The notes: generated by a model from the sequence alone, not told the origin. Counted from the first letter of the stretch, positions 25,608 to 35,910 are shown. The stretch: 64,000 nt of DNA from Ferruginibacter albus (GCF_020042285.1 NZ_CP083388.1:310001-374000), one strand, 5' to 3'. A program made the numbers and translations.

Positions 25608-25904
25608 TTATTTAGCTTGTACTACAAACAGGTCTTCATTATCTTTTTTCATCATATATTTTTCCCGTGCATATTTCTCAATGGTTTGAGCATTGGTTTT
25701 TAACTGATCCAGCTCTTTTTTAGTATCAGTTATAAGCTGATTAAGATGCAGTTCATTCTTTTTTAATTCGCCTAACCTTGCTCTATGACCCATGTCAGAT
25801 TTGATGTCATTCGGATCAAAGAAGAACATCCATACAACAAAAAAAGTACCTGTTAGCAAGTACTTATTTTTTAACCAAGATGGTATTGAGTTAAGAAGTT
25901 TCAA
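25608..25904 (-). CDS. Septum formation initiator family protein (FtsB/DivIC-like)
   Basis: 98 residues if started at TTG 25902-25904 (KLLNSIPSWLKNKYLLTG). It has a single membrane helix (FFVVWMFFFDPND), then a coiled coil (ELKKNELHLNQLITDTKKEL) and the family's C-terminal YAREKYMMKKDNEDLFVV. It is a bitopic divisome protein linking FtsL and FtsQ. A longer frame also starts with TTG (25994) but runs into an interspersed repeat, so the shorter form is preferred. It lies downstream of eno on the same strand, a gene order common in many bacteria. Confidence 0.85.
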   Translation of the reverse strand: MKLLNSIPSWLKNKYLLTGTFFVVWMFFFDPNDIKSDMGHRARLGELKKNELHLNQLITDTKKELDQLKTNAQTIEKYAREKYMMKKDNEDLFVVQAK

Positions 25905-25978
25905 CGTGTATATTTTTGAGTTAGTAAAAATTTGGGTTTTAAGTGCTGTGAGCAAAACATAAATAATGATGCCATGAT

Positions 25979-26055
25979 GTATGCCGATGAACAAAATGAT
26001 TCTCTTATTTCTTTTACTAAAAGAAATGGATAACAGAACAAGTTCACAACGCTGT
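25979..26055 (+). repeat. Interspersed intergenic repeat, long form, copy C
   Basis: Contains GCCGATGAAC, a 10-bp-arm hairpin ATTTCTTTTA-C-TAAAAGAAAT (26007-26027), and GAACAAGTTCACAACG. The same blocks in the same order occur at 35.7 and 41.9 kb on the other strand. Confidence 0.75.
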
Positions 26056-26119
26056 GGCTATGAAAAAACTACAGCCGTATCAAAATCATTATTATAAGAA
26101 CTTAAAACCCAAACTATAA

Positions 26120-27421
<1,302 letters not shown>

Positions 27422-27507
27422 TTAAATTTTTATTTGGTTATTGTTTAATCAATGAAGAAAGTTAGCTGCCCAGGAATTGGGAAATTTCTTACTGTGTGCA
27501 AAGAAAC

Positions 27508-27538
27508 AAAAAACCCGCATACAGTGCGTATTTGGCGG
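27508..27538 (-). terminator. Intrinsic terminator after gldA
   Basis: On the minus strand CCGC + ATAC pair with GTAT + GCGG (a 3-nt bulge between the two stems), followed by G and six T residues. It ends the holB-ricT-gldA transcript before eno. Confidence 0.7.
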
Positions 27539-27558
27539 AATAAATTTCTATGAAAAAC

Positions 27559-28461
27559 TTAGTTGGTAAGGCTGCGGAAAATATTTTCCAGGTTATTATT
27601 ACTGTTGGTTAAAGAAACAATATTGAGGTTGTTTTTAATACTTAACTCTAATAATTGTTTTTTTACATTATCAGGATTGGCAGTATTTAGTTTCCAATTG
27701 TTCTCTTGCTTCTCAACATTGATCACATCTTGTAAATTACTTAGCAATGTTGGATCTATCGTTTCTTTAAATTGAACGATTACCGTTTGTGTTGAATTAT
27801 TATTCTTTTGAAGATTACTTAGCTTATCATCTGCAACAATTTCTCCTTTATTGATAATGATAACTCTGTCGCAAATGGCTTCTACTTCCTGTAATATGTG
27901 AGAGGAGAAAAGTACCGTCTTACTTTGTCCGAGCTTTTTTATTACTTCTCTTATTTCTATGATTTGATTAGGATCTAATCCACTGGTAGGTTCATCTAAT
28001 ATCAACACTTCCGGGTTGTGAATTAATGCGGCGGCTAATCCAACACGTTGCTTATATCCTTTACTTAGTTGACCGATCTTTTTATTGGCTTCCCTGGTTA
28101 ATCCAACCGTTGCAATTACATTTTCTATTTCCGGTTTCCTGTTTTCAATGTTATGCACGCCACATAAAAAATCTAAATACTCTCTTACATACATATCGTA
28201 ATACAGCGCATTAGATTCCGGTAAATAACCAATTTTCTTTTTTGTGGAAAGTGAGGAAGAGTCTACGTTTTCGCCGCATACTGTTGCATTCCCGGAAGAT
28301 GCTTCCAGGTATCCTGTAATAATTTTCATGGTGGTTGATTTACCTGCACCGTTTGGTCCAAGGAAACCAACAATTTCACCTTTGCTTACACTGAATGAAA
28401 TATTGTTTACGGCTTTTTGTTCGCCGTAAATTTTAGTAAGATTATTTACAGTGATTGACAT
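27559..28461 (-). CDS. gldA: GldA-type ABC transporter ATP-binding protein
   Basis: 300 residues. Walker A GPNGAGKST (35-43), the Q loop YLPESNALYYDMYV, signature LSKGYKQRVG, Walker B VLILDEPTSGLD and H loop SSHILQEV are intact, followed by a ~90-residue C-terminal domain. The sequence is that of the gliding-motility ABC ATPase GldA, which works with GldF/GldG permeases; neither is nearby. It lies 8 bp after the PSP1-domain gene. The gliding role is from family knowledge; non-gliding Bacteroidota also carry it. Confidence 0.88.
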   Translation of the reverse strand: MSITVNNLTKIYGEQKAVNNISFSVSKGEIVGFLGPNGAGKSTTMKIITGYLEASSGNATVCGENVDSSSLSTKKKIGYLPESNALYYDMYVREYLDFLCGVHNIENRKPEIENVIATVGLTREANKKIGQLSKGYKQRVGLAAALIHNPEVLILDEPTSGLDPNQIIEIREVIKKLGQSKTVLFSSHILQEVEAICDRVIIINKGEIVADDKLSNLQKNNNSTQTVIVQFKETIDPTLLSNLQDVINVEKQENNWKLNTANPDNVKKQLLELSIKNNLNIVSLTNSNNNLENIFRSLTN

Positions 28462-28469
28462 GAAGAAAA

Positions 28470-29816
28470 TTAACTTTCTTGTTTTGGAGGACGATTATCC
28501 TGTCGTGGTTGATTATTATCTCTACGTTGTTGAGGACCTCTATTTGGATTTTGCCCCTGCTGCGGATTTCTTGGTTGCTGATTTCTTTGCTGAGGGTGTT
28601 GTGGCCTGCCTTGTTGATTATTATCCCTGCGTTGTTGAGGACCTCTGTTTGGATTTTGCCCTTGCGGATGATTGTTATCTCTGCGGTGTTGATTCGGGTT
28701 TCTATCGTTGCGTTCTTTTTCCCTTCTCTTGCGACTGTTCTTTTCTAAGCTACGTAAACTGATATGCCCCACAACGTCTACAAATTCCGGTTCTACTTCT
28801 TTTGGTTTATTGCTTACAACTTCCACCGCTTCTAATTCTTCCGGCTTAATGCCTTGCATGTTCAGCGATTTTATTTTGCGAACTCTTTCAATGGTAAGCG
28901 GGTATTGCTTAGTGCTGTCAGACATGCCAAACCACATCAGGTTTCTAAAAATATCTTTCTTTACTAAAAATGCTCTGCCTCTTGCAATCTCTATTGTTTC
29001 GCAGTTATCAGGAAAATGTTGCAATGCATCTAAATAAGTATCCAATTCATAATTCAGGCAACATTTTAAGCGACCACATTGACCGCTTAACTTGGCTTGA
29101 TTGATACTTAAATTTTGATAACGTGCTGCGTTGGTATTTACACTTTTAAAATCGGTGAGCCAGCTGCTGCAACAAAGCTCTCTGCCGCAACTGCCGATGC
29201 CGCCTACCTTTCCTGCTTCCTGGCGGGCGCCGATCTGCTTCATTTCTACCTTTACTTTAAATTCGCCGGCATATATTTTTATTAGCTCTCTAAAATCAAC
29301 TCTGTCATCAGCAATATAAAAGAAGGTTGCTTTTCTGCCATCCGCCTGAATTTCCACTTCCGCCATTTTCATATCTAAATTCAGTTGCTTGGCTATAGCC
29401 CGACTGCGAATCAACACATCTTTTTCTCTTGCTTTTGTTTCTTTTAATTTGCTTAAGTCAGCATCATTGGCACGGCGCAAGATCTTTTTTATATCCTGGT
29501 CGTTTTCTTTTATCTCGTGCTTCTTTAATTGTAAGCGTACCAACTCGCCGGTTAAGTTTACCATTCCTACATCAAAACCACTTACACCTTCCACCGCAAT
29601 CCAATCACCTTTTTCGAAAAAGTAATTGGTATTGTTTCTGAAATAATCTTTGCGACTTCCGTTATTAAAACTTACTTCTACAATACGACATCCGCTTTCG
29701 GGATCGCTGAAAGGTAAATTTGCCAGCCAATCGTACACGTTCATACGATTGCAGCCGCCGCTACTGCAGGCACCATTATTTTTACAACCACCGCTTCCGC
29801 AACTTCCACAACCCAT
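28470..29816 (-). CDS. PSP1-domain protein, RicT/YaaT-like, with Cys-rich head and disordered repeat tail
   Basis: 448 residues. The N terminus is packed with Gly and Cys (Cys at 3, 6, 11, 17, 22), probably a metal site. The PSP1 domain follows (about 130-290), with GGIGSCGRELCCSSWL and LSGQCGRLKCCLNYE, the Cys motifs of RicT, which in Bacillus forms an Fe-S complex affecting RNA processing. The last ~110 residues are a disordered tail with a repeat of QNPNRGPQQRRDNN. The gene lies downstream of holB, as ricT does in Bacillus. The core call is firm; the tail's role is unknown. Confidence 0.9.
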   Translation of the reverse strand: MGCGSCGSGGCKNNGACSSGGCNRMNVYDWLANLPFSDPESGCRIVEVSFNNGSRKDYFRNNTNYFFEKGDWIAVEGVSGFDVGMVNLTGELVRLQLKKHEIKENDQDIKKILRRANDADLSKLKETKAREKDVLIRSRAIAKQLNLDMKMAEVEIQADGRKATFFYIADDRVDFRELIKIYAGEFKVKVEMKQIGARQEAGKVGGIGSCGRELCCSSWLTDFKSVNTNAARYQNLSINQAKLSGQCGRLKCCLNYELDTYLDALQHFPDNCETIEIARGRAFLVKKDIFRNLMWFGMSDSTKQYPLTIERVRKIKSLNMQGIKPEELEAVEVVSNKPKEVEPEFVDVVGHISLRSLEKNSRKRREKERNDRNPNQHRRDNNHPQGQNPNRGPQQRRDNNQQGRPQHPQQRNQQPRNPQQGQNPNRGPQQRRDNNQPRQDNRPPKQES

Positions 29817-30128
29817 GATAATTAGTAATTAATAATTTAAAATTGATAATTGTGTAAACAGATTTTATCTGTGTACTCTGTGTCTCTGTGAGACAAAAAT
29901 TATTTGAGGAGAGTTTTTATGAACCAAGCAAAAGATCGTTATTAAGCTTCATTGATCTTGCCTTAGGCTAGACACTCTTGTATCATATTATATGGCAATT
30001 AAAGATAAATATTGGTATGCCGTATAAGTGAGTGACACAACGATGATGAGTATAGCTAAAAAGATTGCTCAATAAAAATAATCGCACCGGTTCAATCGCA
30101 ACGCCGCAAATTCAAAATCACTTCTTCC
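29817..30128. other. Gene-free stretch between ricT-like gene and holB
   Basis: 312 bp. It contains a CTCTGTGTCTCTGTGAGA motif (29868-29893 area), repeat copy F (30010-30050) and, facing it, a diverged inverted half copy at 29970-30003. No gene, promoter box or tRNA was seen. Confidence 0.55.
30010..30050 (+). repeat. Interspersed intergenic repeat, short form, copy F
   Basis: ATTGGTATGCCGTATAAG then TGAGTGACACAACGATGATG, matching copy B nearly base for base over its right half. Confidence 0.75.
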
Positions 30129-31340
30129 TCAATTGACCAAAATTAACGAATTGTTGCTAATAATATGATAAAGCTTGATGGAAAGCGCATGAAACAGCAT
30201 TTTGGAGTTGGCATTGCGCTCTATATAATAACTGGCTTTGTCGAGTTCGTTAATGATGGCTTCCTGCTGCGGGATACTGCATAGTTTGTTGAGCCTTTGG
30301 GCAAAATCGAGCTCCGGACCTTGATTTTCGCTAATCGACTGGAAACTTCTGGCTCTTACCGCTTGTTCCAGTAGGTGCGTAAAATATTTTAAGAATTGTT
30401 TTTGATTTTCACGCCCTTGTTTACTGATCTCTTCTATCCATTTAACCTGAGCTGCCGGACCGGTTTTTAAAATGGCGTTTAGCCATTCCCGTAATAAACT
30501 GTGCCAATCGGCTTCGGCATGTTGCAATAATTGCAAGGCTTCTCTGTAATTTCCCTCGGCAAGTGCTGCTACCTGGTGAGCTTTTTCTATGTTGGCTCCA
30601 GACCTTAATTCCAATGCAGCTTCTACTTCTAAATTAGAAAGCGGAGTTATTTTTACTAATTGTGTTCTTGATAAAATGGTTTGTAAAATTTCACTTTCGT
30701 TTTCAGCCACAAAAATGAATAATGTATTAGGCGGTGGCTCTTCAATCAGCTTTAATAATTTATTTCCTTCCTTGCCCAAAAACTCGGGCATCCACATGAT
30801 CAATGTTTTATACTCGCTTTCAAAACTTTTTAAATTAAGCTTTCGGATGATCTCGTTGCATTCTGCTGCAGTTATATTTCCTTGCTTATTTTCTGCGTTG
30901 ATGGATTGCAGCCAATCATATACATTGCCATAAGTATATAGGGAGGCAAATTCCCTCCACTCGGTTATAAAATCAGTGCTAACGGGTTTTTCTCCTGATT
31001 TTTTTGTGATGACAGGATAAGAAAAATGAATATCGGGATGAATTAGCTTTTGTGCTTTGATGCAGGAAGGACAAACGCCACAGCTGTCAGTTTGAACTTG
31101 TGAGTGGGGAGTTGAAGATGTAGGCTCCTCTTCAAATAGTGATGGTCCAGCTTCTTGAGGAGTAGATTTTCCATTTACTTTTTCGCAAACAACATATTGC
31201 GCAAAAGCCATGGCTAACGATAATCCACCGCTTCCTTCTTTTCCTAAAAACAATAATGCATGGCTCAAACGATTGTGTTGAACCATCTGCACCAACTTTT
31301 CTTTTATATGTGTCTGACCTATTACGTCTTTGAATTGCAT
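30129..31340 (-). CDS. holB: DNA polymerase III delta' subunit
   Basis: 403 residues, AAA+ clamp-loader protein. It begins MQFKDVIGQTHIKEKLVQMV and HNRLSHALLFLG. The P-loop is degenerate (GKEGSGGLS lacks the Lys), as expected for the non-ATP-hydrolysing delta' rather than DnaX. A zinc module has Cys in VVCEK and DSCGVCPSC, and ILSRTQLVKI is the SRC-like sensor motif. It completes the loader that places the sliding clamp on DNA. It is upstream of the ricT-like gene on the same strand. Confidence 0.9.
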   Translation of the reverse strand: MQFKDVIGQTHIKEKLVQMVQHNRLSHALLFLGKEGSGGLSLAMAFAQYVVCEKVNGKSTPQEAGPSLFEEEPTSSTPHSQVQTDSCGVCPSCIKAQKLIHPDIHFSYPVITKKSGEKPVSTDFITEWREFASLYTYGNVYDWLQSINAENKQGNITAAECNEIIRKLNLKSFESEYKTLIMWMPEFLGKEGNKLLKLIEEPPPNTLFIFVAENESEILQTILSRTQLVKITPLSNLEVEAALELRSGANIEKAHQVAALAEGNYREALQLLQHAEADWHSLLREWLNAILKTGPAAQVKWIEEISKQGRENQKQFLKYFTHLLEQAVRARSFQSISENQGPELDFAQRLNKLCSIPQQEAIINELDKASYYIERNANSKMLFHALSIKLYHIISNNSLILVN

Positions 31341-31422
31341 GAGATTAAGAATTCGTCAATCGTGAAAAGTGAAACGTGAAAATCAAAGTGTCTGCATTTC
31401 TTTCACGTCTGACGCCTCACGT

Positions 31423-31986
31423 CTAAAGCTTATTGATCACTTCCTCGCTTAACACACTTGTTTTATGAAAGATAACAGTGATAAGATTTCCATTTTCGTC
31501 TAACAAAAATTTTGTGAAATTCCATTTAATAGGATCATCAAAACCTTTTTGATTTGCTTTGGCAATTAGGTATTGATAGATAGGGGCAATATCATCGCCC
31601 TTAACCGAAACCTTTGCTGCCATTGGAAAACTAACGCCGTAATTTTTTGTACAGAATTCTTTTATTTCCGCATTGGTGCCGGGTTCCTGCTCATGAAAGT
31701 TATTTGCCGGAAAGCCTACAATAACCAATTTGCCTTTATACTGCTCATATAATTTTTCCAAATCGGCGTACTGAGGTGTATTACCGCAAAGTGATGCAGT
31801 GTTCACGATCATTATTTTTTTGCCTTTGAATTTTGCAAAGTCGATAGTATCGCCCGTTAAGCCTTCTACTTTAAAATCATAGATGGAAGTATCTTTTGTT
31901 GGTGCTGTGGTTTGCATTGCTGCAGTATTATTGTTTTTTGCTGCGCAGGATAATAGAATTGCGCCTGCTAATAGAAACTTTATCAT
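31423..31986 (-). CDS. Glutathione peroxidase family thiol peroxidase, lipoprotein
   Basis: 187 residues. The N terminus MIKFLLAGAILLSCAAK has a lipobox, so it is probably anchored in the envelope. The thioredoxin-fold GPx domain carries the peroxidatic Cys in NTASLCGNTPQY (Cys, not selenocysteine), VIVGFPANNF (Gln replaced by Ala-Asn region) and KWNFTKFLLD with the conserved Trp and Asn. Such enzymes usually reduce peroxides with thioredoxin rather than glutathione. It sits 6 bp after the beta-helix lipoprotein gene. Confidence 0.9.
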   Translation of the reverse strand: MIKFLLAGAILLSCAAKNNNTAAMQTTAPTKDTSIYDFKVEGLTGDTIDFAKFKGKKIMIVNTASLCGNTPQYADLEKLYEQYKGKLVIVGFPANNFHEQEPGTNAEIKEFCTKNYGVSFPMAAKVSVKGDDIAPIYQYLIAKANQKGFDDPIKWNFTKFLLDENGNLITVIFHKTSVLSEEVINKL

Positions 31987-31992
31987 AATAAA

Positions 31993-33426
31993 TTATTGTT
32001 TTTCGTAACAGCCTATGTCAGTTAAATTATTAACAACTCTGGACTTATCATCCAGGTCTAAAGTAAATGAAGTAGGAGTGCCTGCATCAACGGCCGGCGA
32101 TTGCCTTTTAGTAATATGAAAATCGAATATTCTTCTATTTACATTAATGCTGTCAAACTTTGGATCAGCATTTGGAATAGAAGTATCGAAATTGATATTC
32201 GTTAGGTTGCTTTTTGCTTTATATAATGAATGATTAAGCGTTACTATACTGCTGCCGCTTTGTTTGTTTACAACTACTTCATCATCTACACTTCCATAAT
32301 CACCCCAAATAATACAGTTGGTAAAACTGGCTGTTAAGGTGTTAATTGTAGAAGCAGTTTCGTCATTATCACTTGCCTGCAATACAGGATTTTTATGCGT
32401 AATATAACTATTGCCAAACGTTGCAATAGTGCAGTTGGTGAACGTGTAATTACCTCCGTTATTCAATGATACATTGCTGCCACAATTACTGATCAGACAA
32501 TTATCAGCATTTATAAAACTGTTATATCCATATAAGCCTACATCATAAGCATTGTCAATTATGCATTGATGCAAGGTTAGTTTTGGATTGGAATTGTTAG
32601 AAGCGCTATCAATCACCAAGGCCTGGTATGCATTTTTTATAACGGTATGTGTTAATGCGCTGTTTACGCCTGTAGAGCGGAAATAAACTCCCGGCCAGCT
32701 TGCCGGCAGATCTTTGTAAACTTCATCCAGCCTGTCTCCTGTAAAAACTACATTACTGTCTTCTGTTCCATTGGCAATTAAAGTGCCGTCAACGATAAAC
32801 GGAGCATCAGCATGTGAGTAGATCCGAACGCCTTTATCAAGTGTCAACGTTACATTTTTGTCTACTAATATCAAGCCTTGAATTACATAAGGCAGATCAT
32901 TTGTCCAGGTAGTATCCTTATCAATAAGCAAGCTATTTATGAAATGTGCATTTTGCCCATATGCTTGTAACTGAACAAATTTAGTAACGCCATTATAATT
33001 TATGAGAATACTATCATTTACAATAAATGGCAAATTGGTTGCTGCCGGATTGATGTTCACGGTTACAAAAACATAAATGCTGTCATTGGCAGCAATCTCA
33101 ATATTATTGGCTTCATTAGCCGGAATACCATTTATATTAATTGTAAATGGAGAAGTATTGCCCCCCATCAGTTTTACCTGGCTTAATAATATTTTTTGAT
33201 CGTTATTGTTTGCTATTCTAAATGTTTGTGTTACCGAACCAACAGAAGTAAACACCGTGTCGAATTTTATAATGGTATCGCTGGTAGTTAAAGATGCATT
33301 AGGGCTTGTGATGAAAGAATCTTTTGAGCAGGAGGATAATATAAAAAAAGAAAAAGGTAAAAGGCAGAAAATGAGACGTGAGACGTGAGTCGTGAGTCGA
33401 TTATTTTTCCGATGTCTTTGAATCAT
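31993..33426 (-). CDS. Lipoprotein with right-handed beta-helix repeats
   Basis: 477 residues. The signal peptide (LIFCLLPFSFFILSSC) ends in a lipobox Cys near residue 33. The mature part starts with a beta-sandwich-like region (DTIIKFDTVFTSVGSVTQTF) and continues with parallel beta-helix turns (GVYFRSTGVNSALTHTVIKN, CIIDNAYDVGLYGYNSFINA, NCTIATFGNSY). The end, DLDDKSRVVNNLTDIGCYE, is typical of choice-of-anchor / right-handed parallel beta-helix proteins. No catalytic site was identified. The ATG at 33426 puts about 17 extra residues before the hydrophobic core, encoded partly by a heptamer repeat (33373-33400). Confidence 0.78.
   Translation of the reverse strand: MIQRHRKNNRLTTHVSRLIFCLLPFSFFILSSCSKDSFITSPNASLTTSDTIIKFDTVFTSVGSVTQTFRIANNNDQKILLSQVKLMGGNTSPFTININGIPANEANNIEIAANDSIYVFVTVNINPAATNLPFIVNDSILINYNGVTKFVQLQAYGQNAHFINSLLIDKDTTWTNDLPYVIQGLILVDKNVTLTLDKGVRIYSHADAPFIVDGTLIANGTEDSNVVFTGDRLDEVYKDLPASWPGVYFRSTGVNSALTHTVIKNAYQALVIDSASNNSNPKLTLHQCIIDNAYDVGLYGYNSFINADNCLISNCGSNVSLNNGGNYTFTNCTIATFGNSYITHKNPVLQASDNDETASTINTLTASFTNCIIWGDYGSVDDEVVVNKQSGSSIVTLNHSLYKAKSNLTNINFDTSIPNADPKFDSINVNRRIFDFHITKRQSPAVDAGTPTSFTLDLDDKSRVVNNLTDIGCYEKQ
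33373..33400. repeat. Four tandem heptamers inside a signal-peptide-coding region
   Basis: GAGACGT, GAGACGT, GAGTCGT, GAGTCGA in direct tandem. On the minus strand they encode part of the residues before the hydrophobic core of the lipoprotein signal peptide. Related TCACGTCT sequences occur at 31401-31424. Confidence 0.7.
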
Positions 33427-33461
33427 CTCCAAATTTATAATACAAAATACAATTGGTGAAT

Positions 33462-34163
33462 TTATTTTGCAGCAAAGGCTAAAGTAGCAATGTTAAGAGT
33501 TGTTCCTTCTGCTTTTAAGATTGCCTGTCCGCAAGATTCGAGAGTGGCACCAGTGGTAATTACATCATCTACCAGTAAGATGTTTTTGTTATGTAAAATG
33601 CTTTCATTTTTTACGACAAAGCTTCCCTTTACATTTTCCCATCTTTCTGTTCTGTGTTTGCGTGTTTGCGTTTCCGTAAAACGCAGGCGAATTACCCTGT
33701 TAGTTAAAACAGGAATGTTCATTGCGGAAGAAATGCCATTGCAAATAACAGTTGCCTGGTTATAACCACGCTTGCGTTCTTTATCAGGATATAATGGTAA
33801 CGGGATCAAATAATCTATATTTTGAAAGCGATTACTGTTTAACAAGCTTTTGCCCATCAACTCACCCAAATAAAAACCTATCTCCATATTGTTTTTATAT
33901 TTAAGCTGATGAATAAGTGCTTGTATCAATGATTCTTTTGCAAAATAAAATTCAGCATGAGCAGAAGTAATAGGTATTCTTCCCCAAAATATTTTTTCTA
34001 TTGGGTTATTTGCATGCTGTGCAAAATTGCTGTGAGGAAGTTCGTTGATGCATTTTAAACAGAGCAAATTGGTGTCATCTAAAATATCGCTGCCGCAACC
34101 ATTGCATACATGCGGATAAAATAAGTGAAGTGTATCGGAAAGAATGGTTTTAAATGAGTTCAT
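33462..34163 (-). CDS. ComF family amidophosphoribosyltransferase-like protein
   Basis: 233 residues. A zinc-binding four-Cys module at the N terminus (CNGCGSDILDDTNLLCLKC) is followed by the phosphoribosyltransferase domain with YNQATVICNGI and the PRPP-binding loop ILLVDDVITTGATLE. ComF proteins act in competence or DNA processing in several bacteria; the exact reaction is unknown. The ATG at 34163 is preferred over an upstream start at 34232, which would add 23 unrelated residues. Confidence 0.9.
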   Translation of the reverse strand: MNSFKTILSDTLHLFYPHVCNGCGSDILDDTNLLCLKCINELPHSNFAQHANNPIEKIFWGRIPITSAHAEFYFAKESLIQALIHQLKYKNNMEIGFYLGELMGKSLLNSNRFQNIDYLIPLPLYPDKERKRGYNQATVICNGISSAMNIPVLTNRVIRLRFTETQTRKHRTERWENVKGSFVVKNESILHNKNILLVDDVITTGATLESCGQAILKAEGTTLNIATLAFAAK

Positions 34164-34246
34164 GTTTATTAAGCTACGGTAAAAGTTAAAACAAATGCCG
34201 ATAGCAGAATAAATTTTGACATAACTCATCAAGTATCATATCCAAC

Positions 34247-35614
34247 TTAAAACAAATACTGGTACAATTCCTCTACTTTGCCCAATGCAACAACTTCAAT
34301 ATCAAATTTCAATTTGCCGATAGATTTTGAATTGTACTTGCTCAATATAATTTTAGTAAAACCTAATTTTTGTGCTTCAGCAATTCGCTGTTCAATCCTG
34401 TTCACAGCTCTTATCTCTCCGCTTAAGCCAACTTCGCCGGCAAAACATATAGTATGATTTAACGGAACATCTTCATAACTGCTCAATAAAGCGCTTACAA
34501 TTCCTAAATCGATGGAAGGATCTTCTACTTTTAAACCACCGGCAATATTTACAAACACATCTTTCATTCCAAAATTAAATCCGCCACGTTTTTCCAACAC
34601 AGCTAGTAATAACTGCAAGCGACGCAGATCATAACCGGTAACTGTACGTTGCGGCGTTCCATAAACACTTTGCGTAACCAATGCCTGTGTTTCTATCAAT
34701 AAGGGGCGCATTCCTTCTATAGTTGCAGCAATTGCAATTCCACTTAGTGCATCTTCTTTTTGCGTAATTAATATTTCACTTGGGTTGGTAACAGGCTTCA
34801 TTCCTTCGCCTGTCATTTCATAAATGCCTAATTCAGCAGTAGATCCAAAACGGTTTTTCAACGTTCGTAAGATTCTGTAAGCATAATTACGGTCACCTTC
34901 AAATTGAAGAACAGTATCTACCATGTGCTCCAGAATTTTCGGACCGGCAATGGTTCCATCTTTAGTAATATGACCAATTATAAAAACGGGCGTGTTTGTT
35001 TCTTTGGCAAAACGCTGTAACTCACCGGCGCATTCGCGGATCTGGCTTACACTTCCGGCGCCTGATTCAACAAATGATGATTGCAGTGTTTGGATTGAAT
35101 CAACGATCACCAATTGCGGCTTTAATTTTTTTATTTCCTGGAAGATTGCTTGCGTATTGGTTTCTGTAAGCAAATAAAAATTTTCATTCTGAATACCAAT
35201 TCTATCAGCACGCATTTTAATTTGCTGTTCACTTTCTTCTCCGCTAATGTATAATGTAGTAATGTCTTTTAGCTGTAGTCCATCTTGCAAAAACAATGTT
35301 GATTTACCAATGCCAGGCTCACCGGCTACTAATACAATACTGCCTGCAACAATACCGCCACCTAATACCCGATTCAATTCAACATCAGTAGTTACGATTC
35401 TTTTTTCTTCAGCGCTGGTAACCTCATTAATTGAAATGGTTTTTATTTTTCCATTGCTTCCGTAATCTTTCCAATCATCTTTTTTATCGCTGCCTTTTAC
35501 GGTTACTTCTTCTACAAATGTGTTCCATTGATTACATGATGGACATTTGCCTAGCCACTTTGCACTTTCATATCCGCAGTTCTGACAAAAGAAGGATGTT
35601 TTTGTTTTACTCAT
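34247..35614 (-). CDS. radA: DNA repair protein RadA
   Basis: 455 residues, usual length. It is a branch-migration ATPase of homologous recombination. Visible are the N-terminal zinc finger (CQNCGYESAKWLGKCPSC), Walker A GEPGIGKST, Walker B LVIVDSIQTL, the RadA-specific KNRFGS motif and a C-terminal Lon-like domain (DLGIVSALLSSYEDVPL). It is upstream of comF with a small gap, possibly one transcript. Confidence 0.97.
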   Translation of the reverse strand: MSKTKTSFFCQNCGYESAKWLGKCPSCNQWNTFVEEVTVKGSDKKDDWKDYGSNGKIKTISINEVTSAEEKRIVTTDVELNRVLGGGIVAGSIVLVAGEPGIGKSTLFLQDGLQLKDITTLYISGEESEQQIKMRADRIGIQNENFYLLTETNTQAIFQEIKKLKPQLVIVDSIQTLQSSFVESGAGSVSQIRECAGELQRFAKETNTPVFIIGHITKDGTIAGPKILEHMVDTVLQFEGDRNYAYRILRTLKNRFGSTAELGIYEMTGEGMKPVTNPSEILITQKEDALSGIAIAATIEGMRPLLIETQALVTQSVYGTPQRTVTGYDLRRLQLLLAVLEKRGGFNFGMKDVFVNIAGGLKVEDPSIDLGIVSALLSSYEDVPLNHTICFAGEVGLSGEIRAVNRIEQRIAEAQKLGFTKIILSKYNSKSIGKLKFDIEVVALGKVEELYQYLF

Positions 35615-35690
35615 TCACTGTAATTAAAAATTGAAAATTAAAAATTAATAATTGTTTTTGGTTGGATTATTTTGATACTGGCATTTGTTT

Positions 35691-35797
35691 TTCTTCAACA
35701 TCGTTATGAACTTGTTCTGTTACTCCTTTCTTTTAGTAAAAGAAAGGATATAATCATTACGTTCATGGGTATTGCTACTATTAAACTTTAATTAAAG
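35691..35797 (-). repeat. Interspersed intergenic repeat, long form, copy D
   Basis: Same blocks as copies C and E. The hairpin stem here is CCTTTCTTTTA / TAAAAGAAAGG (35724-35748 area), in which a C-G pair replaces the A-T pair seen in C and E. Confidence 0.78.
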
Positions 35798-35882
35798 CGT
35801 ACATAATCTTTAATTAAAAAGGCAATTAGAAATTAAATTGTGCGATGAAAAAATATTCAAGAAGAGAAATAAATAAAAAGTA

Positions 35883-35910
35883 AAAGGGCCAACATTTAAG
35901 TTGACCCTTT
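35883..35910 (-). terminator. Intrinsic terminator, probably of the pdxA transcript
   Basis: AAAGGG-C-CAAC pairs with GTTG-A-CCCTTT (one internal mismatch), 6-nt loop. The T-rich tract follows on the minus strand. It is 345 bp beyond the pdxA stop, leaving a long 3' region that includes the nested inverted repeat. Confidence 0.65.

Noticed and set aside
28480-28720. Regularly repeated sequence that could suggest a CRISPR or satellite array
   Set aside because: The repeats are in frame within the ricT-like protein and encode a Gln/Asn/Arg-rich tail; there are no spacer-repeat units.
28451-28762. A plus-strand reading frame of about 100 residues rich in Val, Asp and Leu
   Set aside because: It lies antisense to the repetitive tail of the ricT-like gene and mirrors its repeat; composition is that of a shadow frame.
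30129-31340. Alternative naming of this clamp-loader gene as dnaX
   Set aside because: The P-loop lacks the catalytic Lys (GKEGSGGLS), as in delta', so holB is the better call.
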